Shown piece after piece: positions 27,282 through 34,690 of a stretch of 64,000 bases of DNA. The stretch spans positions 3,410,001 to 3,474,000 of the forward strand of contig NZ_CP187232.1 of the NCBI RefSeq assembly GCF_049674955.1, given 5' to 3'. Below the pieces are notes generated by a model. That model made no database searches, had not been told where the DNA came from, and saw only the letters and a list, made by a program, of their open reading frames with translations. The translations under genes and the position numbers were made by a program. The DNA comes from Sphaerisporangium viridialbum (GTDB lineage Bacteria; Actinomycetota; Actinomycetes; Streptosporangiales; Streptosporangiaceae). The number at the start of each line of letters is the position of its first letter. Within the stretch, counting starts at the first letter, position 1.

Positions 27282-27337
27282 ACGATCAACGGTGCCCGGT
27301 ACCGCCCAAAAGGGTGGTTCCGGGCACCGTTGATCGT
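27282..27337 (-). terminator. Long inverted repeat terminator of the 5'-nucleotidase gene
   Basis: An 18-bp perfect stem (27282-27299 with 27320-27337), continued inward by about 7 more pairs including G-U, closed by four As/Ts. On the minus strand it is followed by TTATCA. It separates the nucleotidase from the SARP gene. Confidence 0.8.
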
Positions 27338-27364
27338 GGAGCCGTTCGAGAAGGGGGAGTCGTC

Positions 27365-29137
27365 CTAGAAGACGGGCACGCCGTCGCGGACGAGCTTCCA
27401 GTTGGGGTCGGCGAAGGTGGCGGGGTCGATGGTGCCGGACGCGGTCGCGGCGTCGATCAGCGCCTGCCGGATCTCGACCTGGGCGTTGTAGACCACCGGG
27501 GCGCTCGTGACGTGCGGGAAGCCGCCGCCGCCCGACTGCCGGTAGTTGTTGATCGCCACGACGAACTGCTGGCCCGCGGCCACCGGCGCACCCTTGTAGG
27601 ACAGGTTGACGATGCGCTGGCCGACCGGCTTGGAGATGTCGATGTCGTAGGAGACACCCGAGAGCTGGTCGTAGTTGTAGTCGGGGGTGCCGCTCGCGTT
27701 GGTCAGGGTGCCGAGGTCGACCGGCGCGCCGGGGGCCACCTGGGCGAAGTACCTGGCGGAGTACTCCAGGTAGTCCTTGATCTGCGTTCCGGTCAGCTTC
27801 ACGCCGAGCAGCGTGTTGTCGTAGACGTACAGGCCGGCCATGTCACGGACGCTCACCGGGCCCGCCGGGAAGACGGCCGTGCGGCTGAAGGGCGCGGCGA
27901 TCGACAGCACCGGCAGCGAGGCGTCGGCCGTGCCCGCGACGGCCTTGGTGACCAGGTCGGTCTGCACCTTCTGGATGTAGTCCAGGATCGCGGTGTCCTT
28001 GTACGGCGACTCCGCGGCGGAGAGCTGCTCCTTGGACTGGGCGATCACCTGGTTGACGTACCCGACGGTCTTGTCGTGCTGGCCCTTCATCAGGGCGACG
28101 ATCTTCGGGTCCTCCGCGACGGTGTTGGTGTTGATCGTGGCCGAGGACTTGGTGGTCACGGCCCACTTGCCCCGCTCCTTGGCGAGGGTGAAGTCGACCA
28201 CCGACAGGCGCTGGCCGTACTTGCTGGGCTCGGTCAGGAGCACCTGCTTGCCGGTCGCCTTGTTGGTGACGAACTTCTGCGGCACGTCGTTGTGGGCGTG
28301 GCCGAACAGCACGGCGTCGATCCCGGGGACCTGCTCGGCGACGAGCGCGGAGGCGTTCTCGATCGGGAGGTCGGTGCCGTAGGACGACATGCCGTTGTCG
28401 CCCGCGTGCGCGGTGACCAGGACGACGTCGGCGCCGAGGCCGCGGATGACCGGCACCCACTTCTTCGCGGAGGCGACCAGGTCCAGGAACTTCAGCTTGC
28501 CCTCGACGTTGGCCTTGTCCCAAATCGCGATGCCGGGGTTCGTCAGGCCGAGCACGCCCACCTTGACGGGCTTGTCGCCCTTGACGTTCATCGTCTTGAT
28601 GATGAACGGCAGGTACGCCGGGAGACCGGTCTTGGCGGAGACCGCGTTGGCGCCGAGCACGGGGGCCTTCATCTGCTTGACCCACTTGGCCAGCAGGGGC
28701 AGCCCGTAGTTGAACTCGTGGTTGCCGAGCGTCACGGCGTCGTACCCGATGGCGTTCATGGCCTTGGCCATCGGGTGCGTCTGGCCGGTCTCGGTGATCG
28801 GCTCGACCTTGGCGTAGTAGTAGTCGAGCGGGGTGCCCTGGATGGTGTCGCCGGAGTCGAACAGCAGCGTGTGGTCGGCGCCGCGGTCCTTGCGGATCTG
28901 GTTGACCAGGGTGGAGACCTTCGCGAGGCCCACGTCGTTGTGCGCGCTGTCGTCGAACTCAGCGTTCTTGAAGTAGTCCCAGTTCAGGGCGTTGCCGTGA
29001 ATGTCGGAACTGGCCATCACGGTGATCTTCACCGAGTGGTCGGGTGTCGCGGAGGCGGGTGCTGCGGGCGCGGTAAGGCCAAGGGCCACGACGACGGTGG
29101 CACCGGCGGCGAGGGCCCGCCCGATTCTGGAACTCAT
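27365..29137 (-). CDS. Secreted 5'-nucleotidase / 2',3'-cyclic phosphodiesterase
   Basis: 590 residues from ATG 29137; a TAAGGT box 7 bases upstream suggests a leaderless transcript. The signal peptide (1-31) ends in PASA. The N-terminal calcineurin-like metallophosphatase domain has the metal-binding motifs SSDIHGN, DSGDTIQG, GNHEFNYG, TAHAGDNG and GHAHNDVP; the C-terminal 5_nucleotid_C domain (about 370-560) has RTAVFPAGPVSVRDMAGLY and QSGGGGFPH for substrate stacking. It would release nucleosides and phosphate from extracellular nucleotides. It is a single-gene unit with a strong terminator. No convincing PHO box was found. Confidence 0.93.
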   Translation of the reverse strand: MSSRIGRALAAGATVVVALGLTAPAAPASATPDHSVKITVMASSDIHGNALNWDYFKNAEFDDSAHNDVGLAKVSTLVNQIRKDRGADHTLLFDSGDTIQGTPLDYYYAKVEPITETGQTHPMAKAMNAIGYDAVTLGNHEFNYGLPLLAKWVKQMKAPVLGANAVSAKTGLPAYLPFIIKTMNVKGDKPVKVGVLGLTNPGIAIWDKANVEGKLKFLDLVASAKKWVPVIRGLGADVVLVTAHAGDNGMSSYGTDLPIENASALVAEQVPGIDAVLFGHAHNDVPQKFVTNKATGKQVLLTEPSKYGQRLSVVDFTLAKERGKWAVTTKSSATINTNTVAEDPKIVALMKGQHDKTVGYVNQVIAQSKEQLSAAESPYKDTAILDYIQKVQTDLVTKAVAGTADASLPVLSIAAPFSRTAVFPAGPVSVRDMAGLYVYDNTLLGVKLTGTQIKDYLEYSARYFAQVAPGAPVDLGTLTNASGTPDYNYDQLSGVSYDIDISKPVGQRIVNLSYKGAPVAAGQQFVVAINNYRQSGGGGFPHVTSAPVVYNAQVEIRQALIDAATASGTIDPATFADPNWKLVRDGVPVF

Positions 29138-29388
29138 GGCGGGGACCTTAGTCAGGGAAAGTTACTTAACGGTCACGAGTTCCTTATGGGACAAATCCCC
29201 TCAGTGAACAACCGGTGCGGAGCCCCCTCCGAACATGACGACCAAGGACGGTGAGGCCCACGGCCGACAACGCACTCGACACGAAGCGTTTCCATCCCTC
29301 CTGCCGCGGCCGTGGTAGCTGATCCGGTGACCCGCACTGCAAGTGATCGCGCAGAAGAATGCAAGTGGGGGCCAGTAGCTTGCTCGGC

Positions 29389-30006
29389 ATGAGAAAACGA
29401 TCTTCTGTCCTCGCCGTCCTGGCTTCCGCGGCCGTACTCGCCGCTCCCGCCGCGGCCTCGGCCGCATCGGGGCCTTCGGCGGCAAGGGTCTCCTCCGGCT
29501 CGCCGGCCTCGGCGACCAAGACCTTCTCCTTCCAGGGCATGAACCTCAAGATCCCCGCCGGCTGGAACGTGCGCCCTAACGGGAACAGCGTCGTGGTGGT
29601 GACCGGAAAGTGCAAGAAGCCACAGCCCTTCGCCCCGAACTGCCAGGGGTTCTGGGTGTTCGGCGCAAAGGCGATCACCAAGGTCCCGGTCGGGGGCGGT
29701 TTCTTCACGTACACGGGCAAGGAGCAGTTCTATCCCTTCAGCGGCGTAGTGCCCTGCCCGTTCAACGCGAAGACCAGCTGGTACCCCGGTGAGAAGGCCA
29801 CGTCGACAGGTCTGCGCCAGGTCGGACGCGGACACAAGGCGAAGTACACCGCCTGGCCCAATCAGTGCGTGACGAACAACGGTGGCCGCCGGACGGCGAG
29901 CTTCACTCAGCGGGAGTGGTTCCTGCCCTCGTCGAAGATTCTGGTGGTGGACGTCTGGAACACGCCGGGGCTGTCGAACGTGCTCGAGCGCGCCACCTGG
30001 AGCTGA
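29389..30006 (+). CDS. Secreted protein of unknown function
   Basis: 205 residues from ATG 29389; TAGCTT ends 7 bases earlier, fitting a leaderless mRNA (an upstream ATG at 29359 is weaker). The signal peptide ends near ASAASG. The mature part is basic, with motifs FQGMNLKIPAGWNV, CKKPQPFAPNCQGFWVFG, FYPFSGVVPCPF, WPNQCVTNNG and four spaced cysteines, suggesting two disulfides. The opening resembles secreted actinomycete proteins with a beta-rich fold, but no family is recognised. Monocistronic, ending in a bidirectional hairpin shared with the Nudix gene. Confidence 0.75.
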   Translation: MRKRSSVLAVLASAAVLAAPAAASAASGPSAARVSSGSPASATKTFSFQGMNLKIPAGWNVRPNGNSVVVVTGKCKKPQPFAPNCQGFWVFGAKAITKVPVGGGFFTYTGKEQFYPFSGVVPCPFNAKTSWYPGEKATSTGLRQVGRGHKAKYTAWPNQCVTNNGGRRTASFTQREWFLPSSKILVVDVWNTPGLSNVLERATWS

Positions 30007-30015
30007 CCGTCGATC

Positions 30016-30043
30016 GCGTGCCGGACCAACGGGTCCGGCACGC
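30016..30043. terminator. Bidirectional terminator hairpin
   Basis: A 12-bp perfect stem (30016-30027 with 30032-30043), loop AACG, between convergent genes. Confidence 0.7.
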
Positions 30044-30055
30044 CCAGCACGCCGG

Positions 30056-30595
30056 TTACCTCTGCCGGAGCAGCCAGAGCATGTAGGCGGCGATGGAGGA
30101 CGAGTCGGTGATCGAACCGCTGAGAATCATCTGCTCGAACTCCGTGCGGTGTACCCAGCGCTGGCGCATGTCCTGCTCGGTGTGCTCGCGGTCGGCCTGC
30201 CCCTCGGTGAGCCCGGTGGCCAGGTACACGTGAAGCCCCTGATCGGTCATCCCGTGGGCGTTGTCCATACGGCCCAGAAGGCGCAGCCGCGCGGCACGAA
30301 GCCCGGTCTCCTCCGCCAGCTCACGCCGGGCCTCGTCCTCGCGGGTGTCGGCCTCGGCCGAACCTTGCGGGAAGCTCCATGAGCGGCGGCCGATCGGATA
30401 ACGGTATTCCTCCACGATATGAAAGCCGTCGTCCTCCTCCGGAATGACCAGGACGAAGTCGGGCCTGACCACGTACCCGTACACGCCGGGCGAGCCATCA
30501 GGATGCTCGATCCGGTCCTCTCGTACCTGCATCCACGCGTTGCTGTAGACCACGTGGGAGGAGACCTGCCGGATCACTGGCTGCGCTTCGGTCAT
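30056..30595 (-). CDS. Nudix hydrolase (ADP-ribose pyrophosphatase-like)
   Basis: 179 residues from ATG 30595; TACCAT lies 8 bases upstream, so it may be leaderless. The fold begins HVVYSNAWMQVREDRIEHPDG and contains YRYPIGRRSWSFPQGSAE. The Nudix helix reads EARRELAEETGL: the metal-binding REUxEExGU core is intact, but the preceding G-x5-E part is altered by one residue (Q-x5-D). It would hydrolyse a nucleoside diphosphate linked to another group, such as ADP-ribose. Single-gene unit. Confidence 0.85.
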   Translation of the reverse strand: MTEAQPVIRQVSSHVVYSNAWMQVREDRIEHPDGSPGVYGYVVRPDFVLVIPEEDDGFHIVEEYRYPIGRRSWSFPQGSAEADTREDEARRELAEETGLRAARLRLLGRMDNAHGMTDQGLHVYLATGLTEGQADREHTEQDMRQRWVHRTEFEQMILSGSITDSSSIAAYMLWLLRQR

Positions 30596-30740
30596 GATGC
30601 CGCATGGTACCCAGACTTCACCGCCCGCTACAGCGAGAGATCCGACCACAACGGAGATCATTCTGGTAGTAGCTCCTATTAATCGTCGTTGTACGGGTGA
30701 TCGTCGATAGGCTGTGGCTCCTTTATGTGGTTTTACCCCG

Positions 30741-31244
30741 TCAGGAGGTCGAGGGGGCGGGAGGAATCGAACCCTCGGGACCATCGGCCGGAGTTGGTGG
30801 CCTTTGTTCGCTACCTGGAATTGGTGAGGGCGAATCACCATCGTGGTCACCCCCACGTTTGTATTTCACCTGGAACCAAATGGTTCGCCCGGCCGGGTGG
30901 TCGTGGACGTCCCAGCGATGCGAGAGCGTTTCGACCAGCATGAGACCTCGTCCGCCTTCGGCGAGAAGGTCTCCGCCGACACGCGGAGCGGTGTCACCAC
31001 CGGCGTCCACCACGTCGACGTGTATGAGGTCATGACAGTCGGCGATGGCGAGCGTCACCCGTCCGCCGTTTCGCGAGTTGGAATGAACCACGGAATTCGT
31101 GACAACTTCGGAAACCAGTAGCGTCACGTCGTCCAACGCCGGATGGCCATCCCCGAGTTTCTTTCTCACGTAGTCACGGGCCTGTGAGACCGACTCGGGA
31201 GAACCGACCAGATCGGTAACGCCAAGCAGGCTTCCTGTCATCAT
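30741..31244 (-). CDS. HATPase (RsbW/SpoIIAB-like) ATP-binding regulator
   Basis: 167 residues from the double ATG at 31244. The histidine-kinase-like ATPase fold has the N-box LLVSEVVTNSVVHS and G-boxes VVDAGG and GGRGLMLVETLSHRW. Proteins of this class bind ATP and act as anti-sigma factors or kinases. In actinomycetes they are commonly encoded beside XRE/DUF5753 and DUF397 genes, as here. The last roughly 35 residues are a Pro/Ser-rich tail whose DNA contains a tRNA 3'-end-like stretch (30753-30779), so the C-terminus may have been altered. Role inferred from family and neighbours. Confidence 0.85.
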   Translation of the reverse strand: MMTGSLLGVTDLVGSPESVSQARDYVRKKLGDGHPALDDVTLLVSEVVTNSVVHSNSRNGGRVTLAIADCHDLIHVDVVDAGGDTAPRVGGDLLAEGGRGLMLVETLSHRWDVHDHPAGRTIWFQVKYKRGGDHDGDSPSPIPGSEQRPPTPADGPEGSIPPAPSTS

Positions 31245-31418
31245 GCGCTTGCCTTTTCGCCTCGCCGGAAAGGTTCGTGCGTCGTTGGAGACTTCGCCTT
31301 ACCAGGGTGACGACAGAGGGCTACGATCGGTAGCGATTTCCGCTCACACCGTGAGCACACTTGGGTTAGCGGAATGGTTAGTCAGCTTAAATGTCCCTAT
31401 TCTGATGGTAGGTGAGAC

Positions 31419-32243
31419 ATGCCCCCCGGCAGTGATGTCGACCCTCACGAGTCCCCGCGTGCCCTTTTCGCCTTCGAACTGCGTCGGCACCGGGCCACGG
31501 CGAAGCTCACCCAAAGGCAGCTCGCCGAGCGCATGGGGTATTCCGACGCCATGGTCGCCATGGTCGAGACCGCCAAACGTCCCCCGTCCGAGCGCTTCGC
31601 CGAACTGTGCGACGAGGTCTTCGGCCTGGACGGCACCATGAAGAGGCTGTACATCGCCACCACCTGGAACAAGGCGCCAGAACATTTCCGGCCCTGGCTG
31701 GAGGAGGAAGAGGAGGCGACGGCCCTGAGGGGCTGGGAGCCGATGCTCATTCCCGGCCTGTTCCAGACCGAGGCCTACGCCCGAGAGATCTTCGCGGCCG
31801 AACCCGACATCACCAGCGCGGAGATAGACGAACGTGTCGGGGCCCGCATGCAGCGGCAGTCGATTCTGCATCGCGAACACCCACCCCTGGTGGCAGTCCT
31901 GATCGACGAGGCTGTAATACGTCGCCCTATGGGAGATACGGAGATCATGCAGGGGCAGTTAGGGTACTTGCTTGAGGTCGCTCAACATCCACGGGTGACC
32001 ATTCAGATCGTGCCCTACTCCGCACAGGCGCTCTGCGGTCTTCTGGGAGGATTCATCATCGCTGAGCGCAACGGAGTGCCCCAGACGGCTTACGTGGAAG
32101 CGCAACCCAACGGGCGCACTGTGGAGGACCGCAACATGCTCGCGAAGCTTCTTCGCCGGTATGACGCGATCAGGGCTGAAGCCCTACCGTCTAGTCAGTC
32201 CCTCCAGCTCATCAAGGAAGCGGTGAACCAAAGTGGATCATGA
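31419..32243 (+). CDS. XRE-family HTH regulator with DUF5753
   Basis: 274 residues from ATG 31419 behind GGTGAG. The N-terminal helix-turn-helix (LTQRQLAERMGYSDAMVAMV) is followed by a DUF5753 domain (about 90-265; MLIPGLFQTEAYAR, LLEVAQHPRVTIQIVPYS, DRNMLAKLLRRYDAIRA). This architecture occurs with a DUF397 partner in Streptomyces (WhiJ-like systems) and in Streptosporangiales, where it affects development. The DUF397 gene starts inside its 3' end (11-base overlap), so the two are co-translated. A remnant of a second copy of its 3' end is at 32612-32704. Confidence 0.92.
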   Translation: MPPGSDVDPHESPRALFAFELRRHRATAKLTQRQLAERMGYSDAMVAMVETAKRPPSERFAELCDEVFGLDGTMKRLYIATTWNKAPEHFRPWLEEEEEATALRGWEPMLIPGLFQTEAYAREIFAAEPDITSAEIDERVGARMQRQSILHREHPPLVAVLIDEAVIRRPMGDTEIMQGQLGYLLEVAQHPRVTIQIVPYSAQALCGLLGGFIIAERNGVPQTAYVEAQPNGRTVEDRNMLAKLLRRYDAIRAEALPSSQSLQLIKEAVNQSGS

Positions 32244-32436
32244 CCTTCGAGGTGCGCGGTGGCGCAAGAGCACTCACAGTGGCGGCGACGGCGGTAACTG
32301 TGTCGAGGTGGCGTCGAACATTTCTGGTCTGTTCGCGGTCAGGGACAGTAAGAACCCGGCCGGTCCGGCGCTGGTCTGCGCGCCCGGCGAGTGGTCCGCG
32401 TTCGTGAACGGCGTCAAGAGCGGCACGTTCAGCTGA
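32233..32436 (+). CDS. DUF397 protein
   Basis: 67 residues from GTG 32233. It shows the whole DUF397 pattern: ARWRKSTHSGGDGGNCVEVA, FAVRDSKNPAGPALV and a final EWSAFVNGVKSG. DUF397 proteins are small partners of XRE/DUF5753 regulators; the biochemical role is not settled. Translation is coupled to the upstream regulator. 24-bp repeats begin at its stop codon. Confidence 0.92.
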   Translation: MDHDLRGARWRKSTHSGGDGGNCVEVASNISGLFAVRDSKNPAGPALVCAPGEWSAFVNGVKSGTFS

Positions 32437-32494
32437 GAAGCACGCGGGACGTTCGTCTGAGAAGCACGCGGCAGGTTCGTCGGAGAAGCATGGC
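32434..32494 (+). repeat. 24-bp direct repeats starting at the DUF397 stop codon
   Basis: Two near-identical 24-bp units (32434-32457, 32458-32481) and a partial third (to about 32494). Each of the first two begins TGAGAAGCACGCGG, so the stop codon itself is part of the repeat. Confidence 0.7.
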
Positions 32495-32611
32495 GGCCCT
32501 CCGCGGACGAGCCCGGTCAGCCCGCCAAAGAGGCGCCGTCACCGACAGGCAGTGACCACGCACGCCCGGCCGCCTCAGCGGTCGGGCGTCGCTTCGGCTC
32601 TGAACAATGAC

Positions 32612-32704
32612 CTCGCCGTATATGACGCGATCGAAGCCGGGGTCGTACCGTCTGGACAACGTCTCCAACCTGTCGAGGAAGCGGTGAGCCAAAGTGACTC
32701 ATGA
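32612..32704 (+). pseudogene. 3' remnant of a duplicated XRE/DUF5753 gene
   Basis: The frame reads VYDAIEAGVVPSGQ and EEAVSQSDS before TGA, matching the end of the intact regulator (RYDAIRAEALPSSQ, KEAVNQSGS). No start or HTH part is present. It sits directly before the second DUF397 copy, exactly as in the intact pair. Confidence 0.75.
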
Positions 32705-32951
32705 CCTCCGAGCTGCTCAGTGGCGTAAGAGCACCTACAGCGGATCTGACGGCGGTAACTGTGTCGAGGTGGCGTCGAACATCCCTGGTCTGTTCGCGGT
32801 CAGGGACAGTAAGAACCCGGCCGGTCCGGTGCTGGTCTGCGCGCCCGGCGAGTGGTCCGCGTTCCTGAGCGGTGTGCTTCAGGACGTGCCGCCGAAGTCG
32901 ACCTCCTTGGTCTCGACCGTGCCGGCCGTCCGCCCCGGCGCCGTCTGGTAG
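32694..32951 (+). pseudogene. Second DUF397 copy, 3' truncated and read through
   Basis: Starts at GTG 32694 and matches the first DUF397 protein through EWSAFLSGV, then continues for about 25 residues unrelated to the family. Those come from the antisense strand of the convergent hydrolase gene, which it overlaps by 73 bases. The normal stop has been lost. The core is intact, so a functional fused product is possible. Confidence 0.65.
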
Positions 32952-33439
32952 GTCCAGTACAGGTTCGTGTGCGCGATGACCTGGGCCGGCGGCGGCGCCC
33001 CCCATGCCGTCTGGTCCTCCGTCGTGTGGGCGTCGCTGACGAGGGTCGTGTCGTACCCCCGGGTGAACGCGCCGTGGAGCGTCGAGCGGACGCACGCGTC
33101 GGTCTGCGCGCCGACGACGACGAGCCGCCCGACTCCGAGGCCGGACAGCACGGTCTCGAGGGTGGTGTCCTCGAAGGAGTCGCCGTAGCTCTTCTCGACG
33201 AGCGGCTCGGCGTCGCCCGGAGTCAGCTCGGGGACGATCAGCCAGTCGTCGCCGCCCCTCACGGTCTGCTCGTCGGAGTGCTGGACCCAGACGACGGGGA
33301 CCCGCTCCCGCCGCGCCTTCTCGACGAGGCCGCCGATGTTCGCGACGACCGTGTCGCGCTCGTGAGCCGCCCCGACGACGCCGTTCTGCACATCGACGAC
33401 GAGAAGCGCGGTGTTCGGCCGGTTCTCGAGTGTGGTCAT
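32879..33439 (-). CDS. Isochorismatase-family cysteine hydrolase
   Basis: 186 residues from ATG 33439 behind GGGGAGA. The catalytic triad is visible: Asp in LLVVDVQNG, Lys in VEKSYGDSF and Cys in GAQTDACVRST. The family includes amidohydrolases (nicotinamidase, N-carbamoylsarcosine amidase) and isochorismatases; the substrate cannot be assigned from sequence. It is convergent with, and slightly overlaps, the truncated DUF397 copy. Confidence 0.9.
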   Translation of the reverse strand: MTTLENRPNTALLVVDVQNGVVGAAHERDTVVANIGGLVEKARRERVPVVWVQHSDEQTVRGGDDWLIVPELTPGDAEPLVEKSYGDSFEDTTLETVLSGLGVGRLVVVGAQTDACVRSTLHGAFTRGYDTTLVSDAHTTEDQTAWGAPPPAQVIAHTNLYWTYQTAPGRTAGTVETKEVDFGGTS

Positions 33440-33632
33440 GGTCTCCCCTTACTCACGCTGGGCTTCTGGGTCCACTCACGCTAGACCTCCCCACCGACAA
33501 CTCGCCCGGGACGAACCTCGGTCCGCCCCTCGTGGGCATCCTGCCGCGTGGGCCGCGGAGCGCCGGAGCGGCGAATGCGCCTGATGAGCGCTCCGCCGAT
33601 CACAGGGGCTCGGCCCAGCCCGTGCCTTGCCC

Positions 33633-33750
33633 GGGCGTGCCTGTGGGGAGTTCGGCGGGGCTGGTGCGGTCTCCGGGCGTGCCTGTGGCGTGTCCGGTGG
33701 GCCGGGTGCGGTCCCCGGCTCAGCCTGAGGGGAGTTCGGTAGGGGCTGGT
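33633..33750. repeat. About 2.8 copies of an imperfect 42-bp tandem repeat
   Basis: Units at 33633-33674, 33675-33716 and 33717-about 33750 share GGGCGTGCCTGTGG, GTTCGG/GTCCGG and GGTGCGGT blocks. 42 bp is 14 codons, and both strands stay open, but no ribosome site or protein family supports a gene. The rest of the 33440-33859 gap shows nothing else recognisable. Confidence 0.6.
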
Positions 33751-33859
33751 AATTTCGTAAATTGCCGTGCCGGCCGGGCGAGTCCGGCGACGCGTTTATT
33801 ACCGCTGAAGGCCCGCATAAAAGGCGAGACATTAAACGCTACCCTCGGCGATATCCCGG

Positions 33860-34357
33860 TCACCGGCGGCCCGGAGGGAAGCCGTCCTCAAGGTAGAGGC
33901 TCGCCGTGCCGGTGTTTCGTGCGCACGCCCTGATCCGAGCCGCCAGCCCCCGTCCGAGCAGGCCGTCGAGCTCATCGGGCGGGACGAAATCGATGCGGTC
34001 GATCTCGACCTGATCGAGCCGGATGCCGGCCACTTCTCTCGCGCCGAGAACCCCGCCGTCGAAGACGAACATCAGCCCGCAGTCCCAAGGCGGGCGCGGT
34101 GAAACCCAGTCCACGCAGAGGAGGGGTCCGATATCGGGGGTGATGCCGAGTTCTTCGGTGATCTCGCGGGTGCAGGCGGTGTATGGAGACTCGTCCTTTT
34201 CGAGCATGCCGCCCGGGATATCCCAGTGGTCTTTGTACGTGGGATGCACCACCAGGACCTTGCCGGATTCGTCGCGAAAGAGCGCGCCGGCCGCCGCGCG
34301 GATCCGCGCCAGCCCGGCGATGTAGGAGGGAAGAGGCCCCTCGTCAGAGTCATGCAT
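33860..34357 (-). CDS. Nudix hydrolase (MutT-like)
   Basis: 165 residues from ATG 34357; TAGGCT lies 6 bases upstream, fitting a leaderless transcript. The Nudix box is perfect: GGMLEKDESPYTACTREI followed by TEELGI. The N-terminus has AAAGALFRDESGKVLVVHP. It would hydrolyse a nucleoside diphosphate derivative, for example a damaged nucleotide or a sugar nucleotide. Single gene; divergent from the aminotransferase cassette. Confidence 0.88.
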   Translation of the reverse strand: MHDSDEGPLPSYIAGLARIRAAAGALFRDESGKVLVVHPTYKDHWDIPGGMLEKDESPYTACTREITEELGITPDIGPLLCVDWVSPRPPWDCGLMFVFDGGVLGAREVAGIRLDQVEIDRIDFVPPDELDGLLGRGLAARIRACARNTGTASLYLEDGFPPGRR

Positions 34358-34606
34358 CCGACGAGCCTACGGCGTGCCAGGCGGCTTGCTCCTTTACCGG
34401 GCCAGGCGATGTCGGGATACGTGGGCGTGGGGATATGCGGGGTGCGGGTTTCATGCCGGGCGCGGAAATGCAAACGGCCTCCATAATGGGCGCCCGCGAT
34501 CGGTGCCGCCGGCCGCCGGGATTGAGAACCTCACACACTTTGATATGGCGCCTACCGGGCTGTCAAGACGTGCCCGACCACATGTCTGAACGAAAGATGA
34601 ACGATG

Positions 34607-34635
34607 TTGACGGCTTCAAACGGTCAATGTACATT
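34607..34635 (+). promoter_or_regulatory. Promoter of the aminotransferase-exporter cassette
   Basis: TTGACG (34607-34612), 17-bp spacer, TACATT (34630-34635). It places the transcription start near 34642 and so excludes the ATG at 34604. The remainder of 34358-34690 is less GC-rich than its surroundings and shows no gene. Confidence 0.75.
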
Positions 34636-34690
34636 CTGTGAACTTGAGACGGGGGAACGATGCATCCGCAGGTCAGCTAGGAGGCGACCC

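Larger units (their letters stand above)
32160..32880 (+). repeat. Tandem duplication of XRE 3' end plus DUF397 gene
   Basis: About 260 bp at 32160-32420 is repeated at about 32621-32880 (461 bp offset), with many identical blocks covering the regulator's end, the GTG start and nearly all of DUF397. Divergence in the regulator part shows the copy is not very recent. Confidence 0.8.

Noticed and set aside
30690..30860. Complete tRNA gene
   Set aside because: Only a 3'-end-like stretch is present; no 5' acceptor or D-arm fits within tRNA length.
33430..33933. Long open frame across the 42-bp repeats
   Set aside because: GC-driven open frames on both strands, no ribosome site, no family; overlaps the real Nudix gene.
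34604..34690. Upstream ATG extending the aminotransferase by 29 residues with a Cys-rich start
   Set aside because: The promoter -10 box lies downstream of this ATG and a strong ribosome site precedes TTG 34691.
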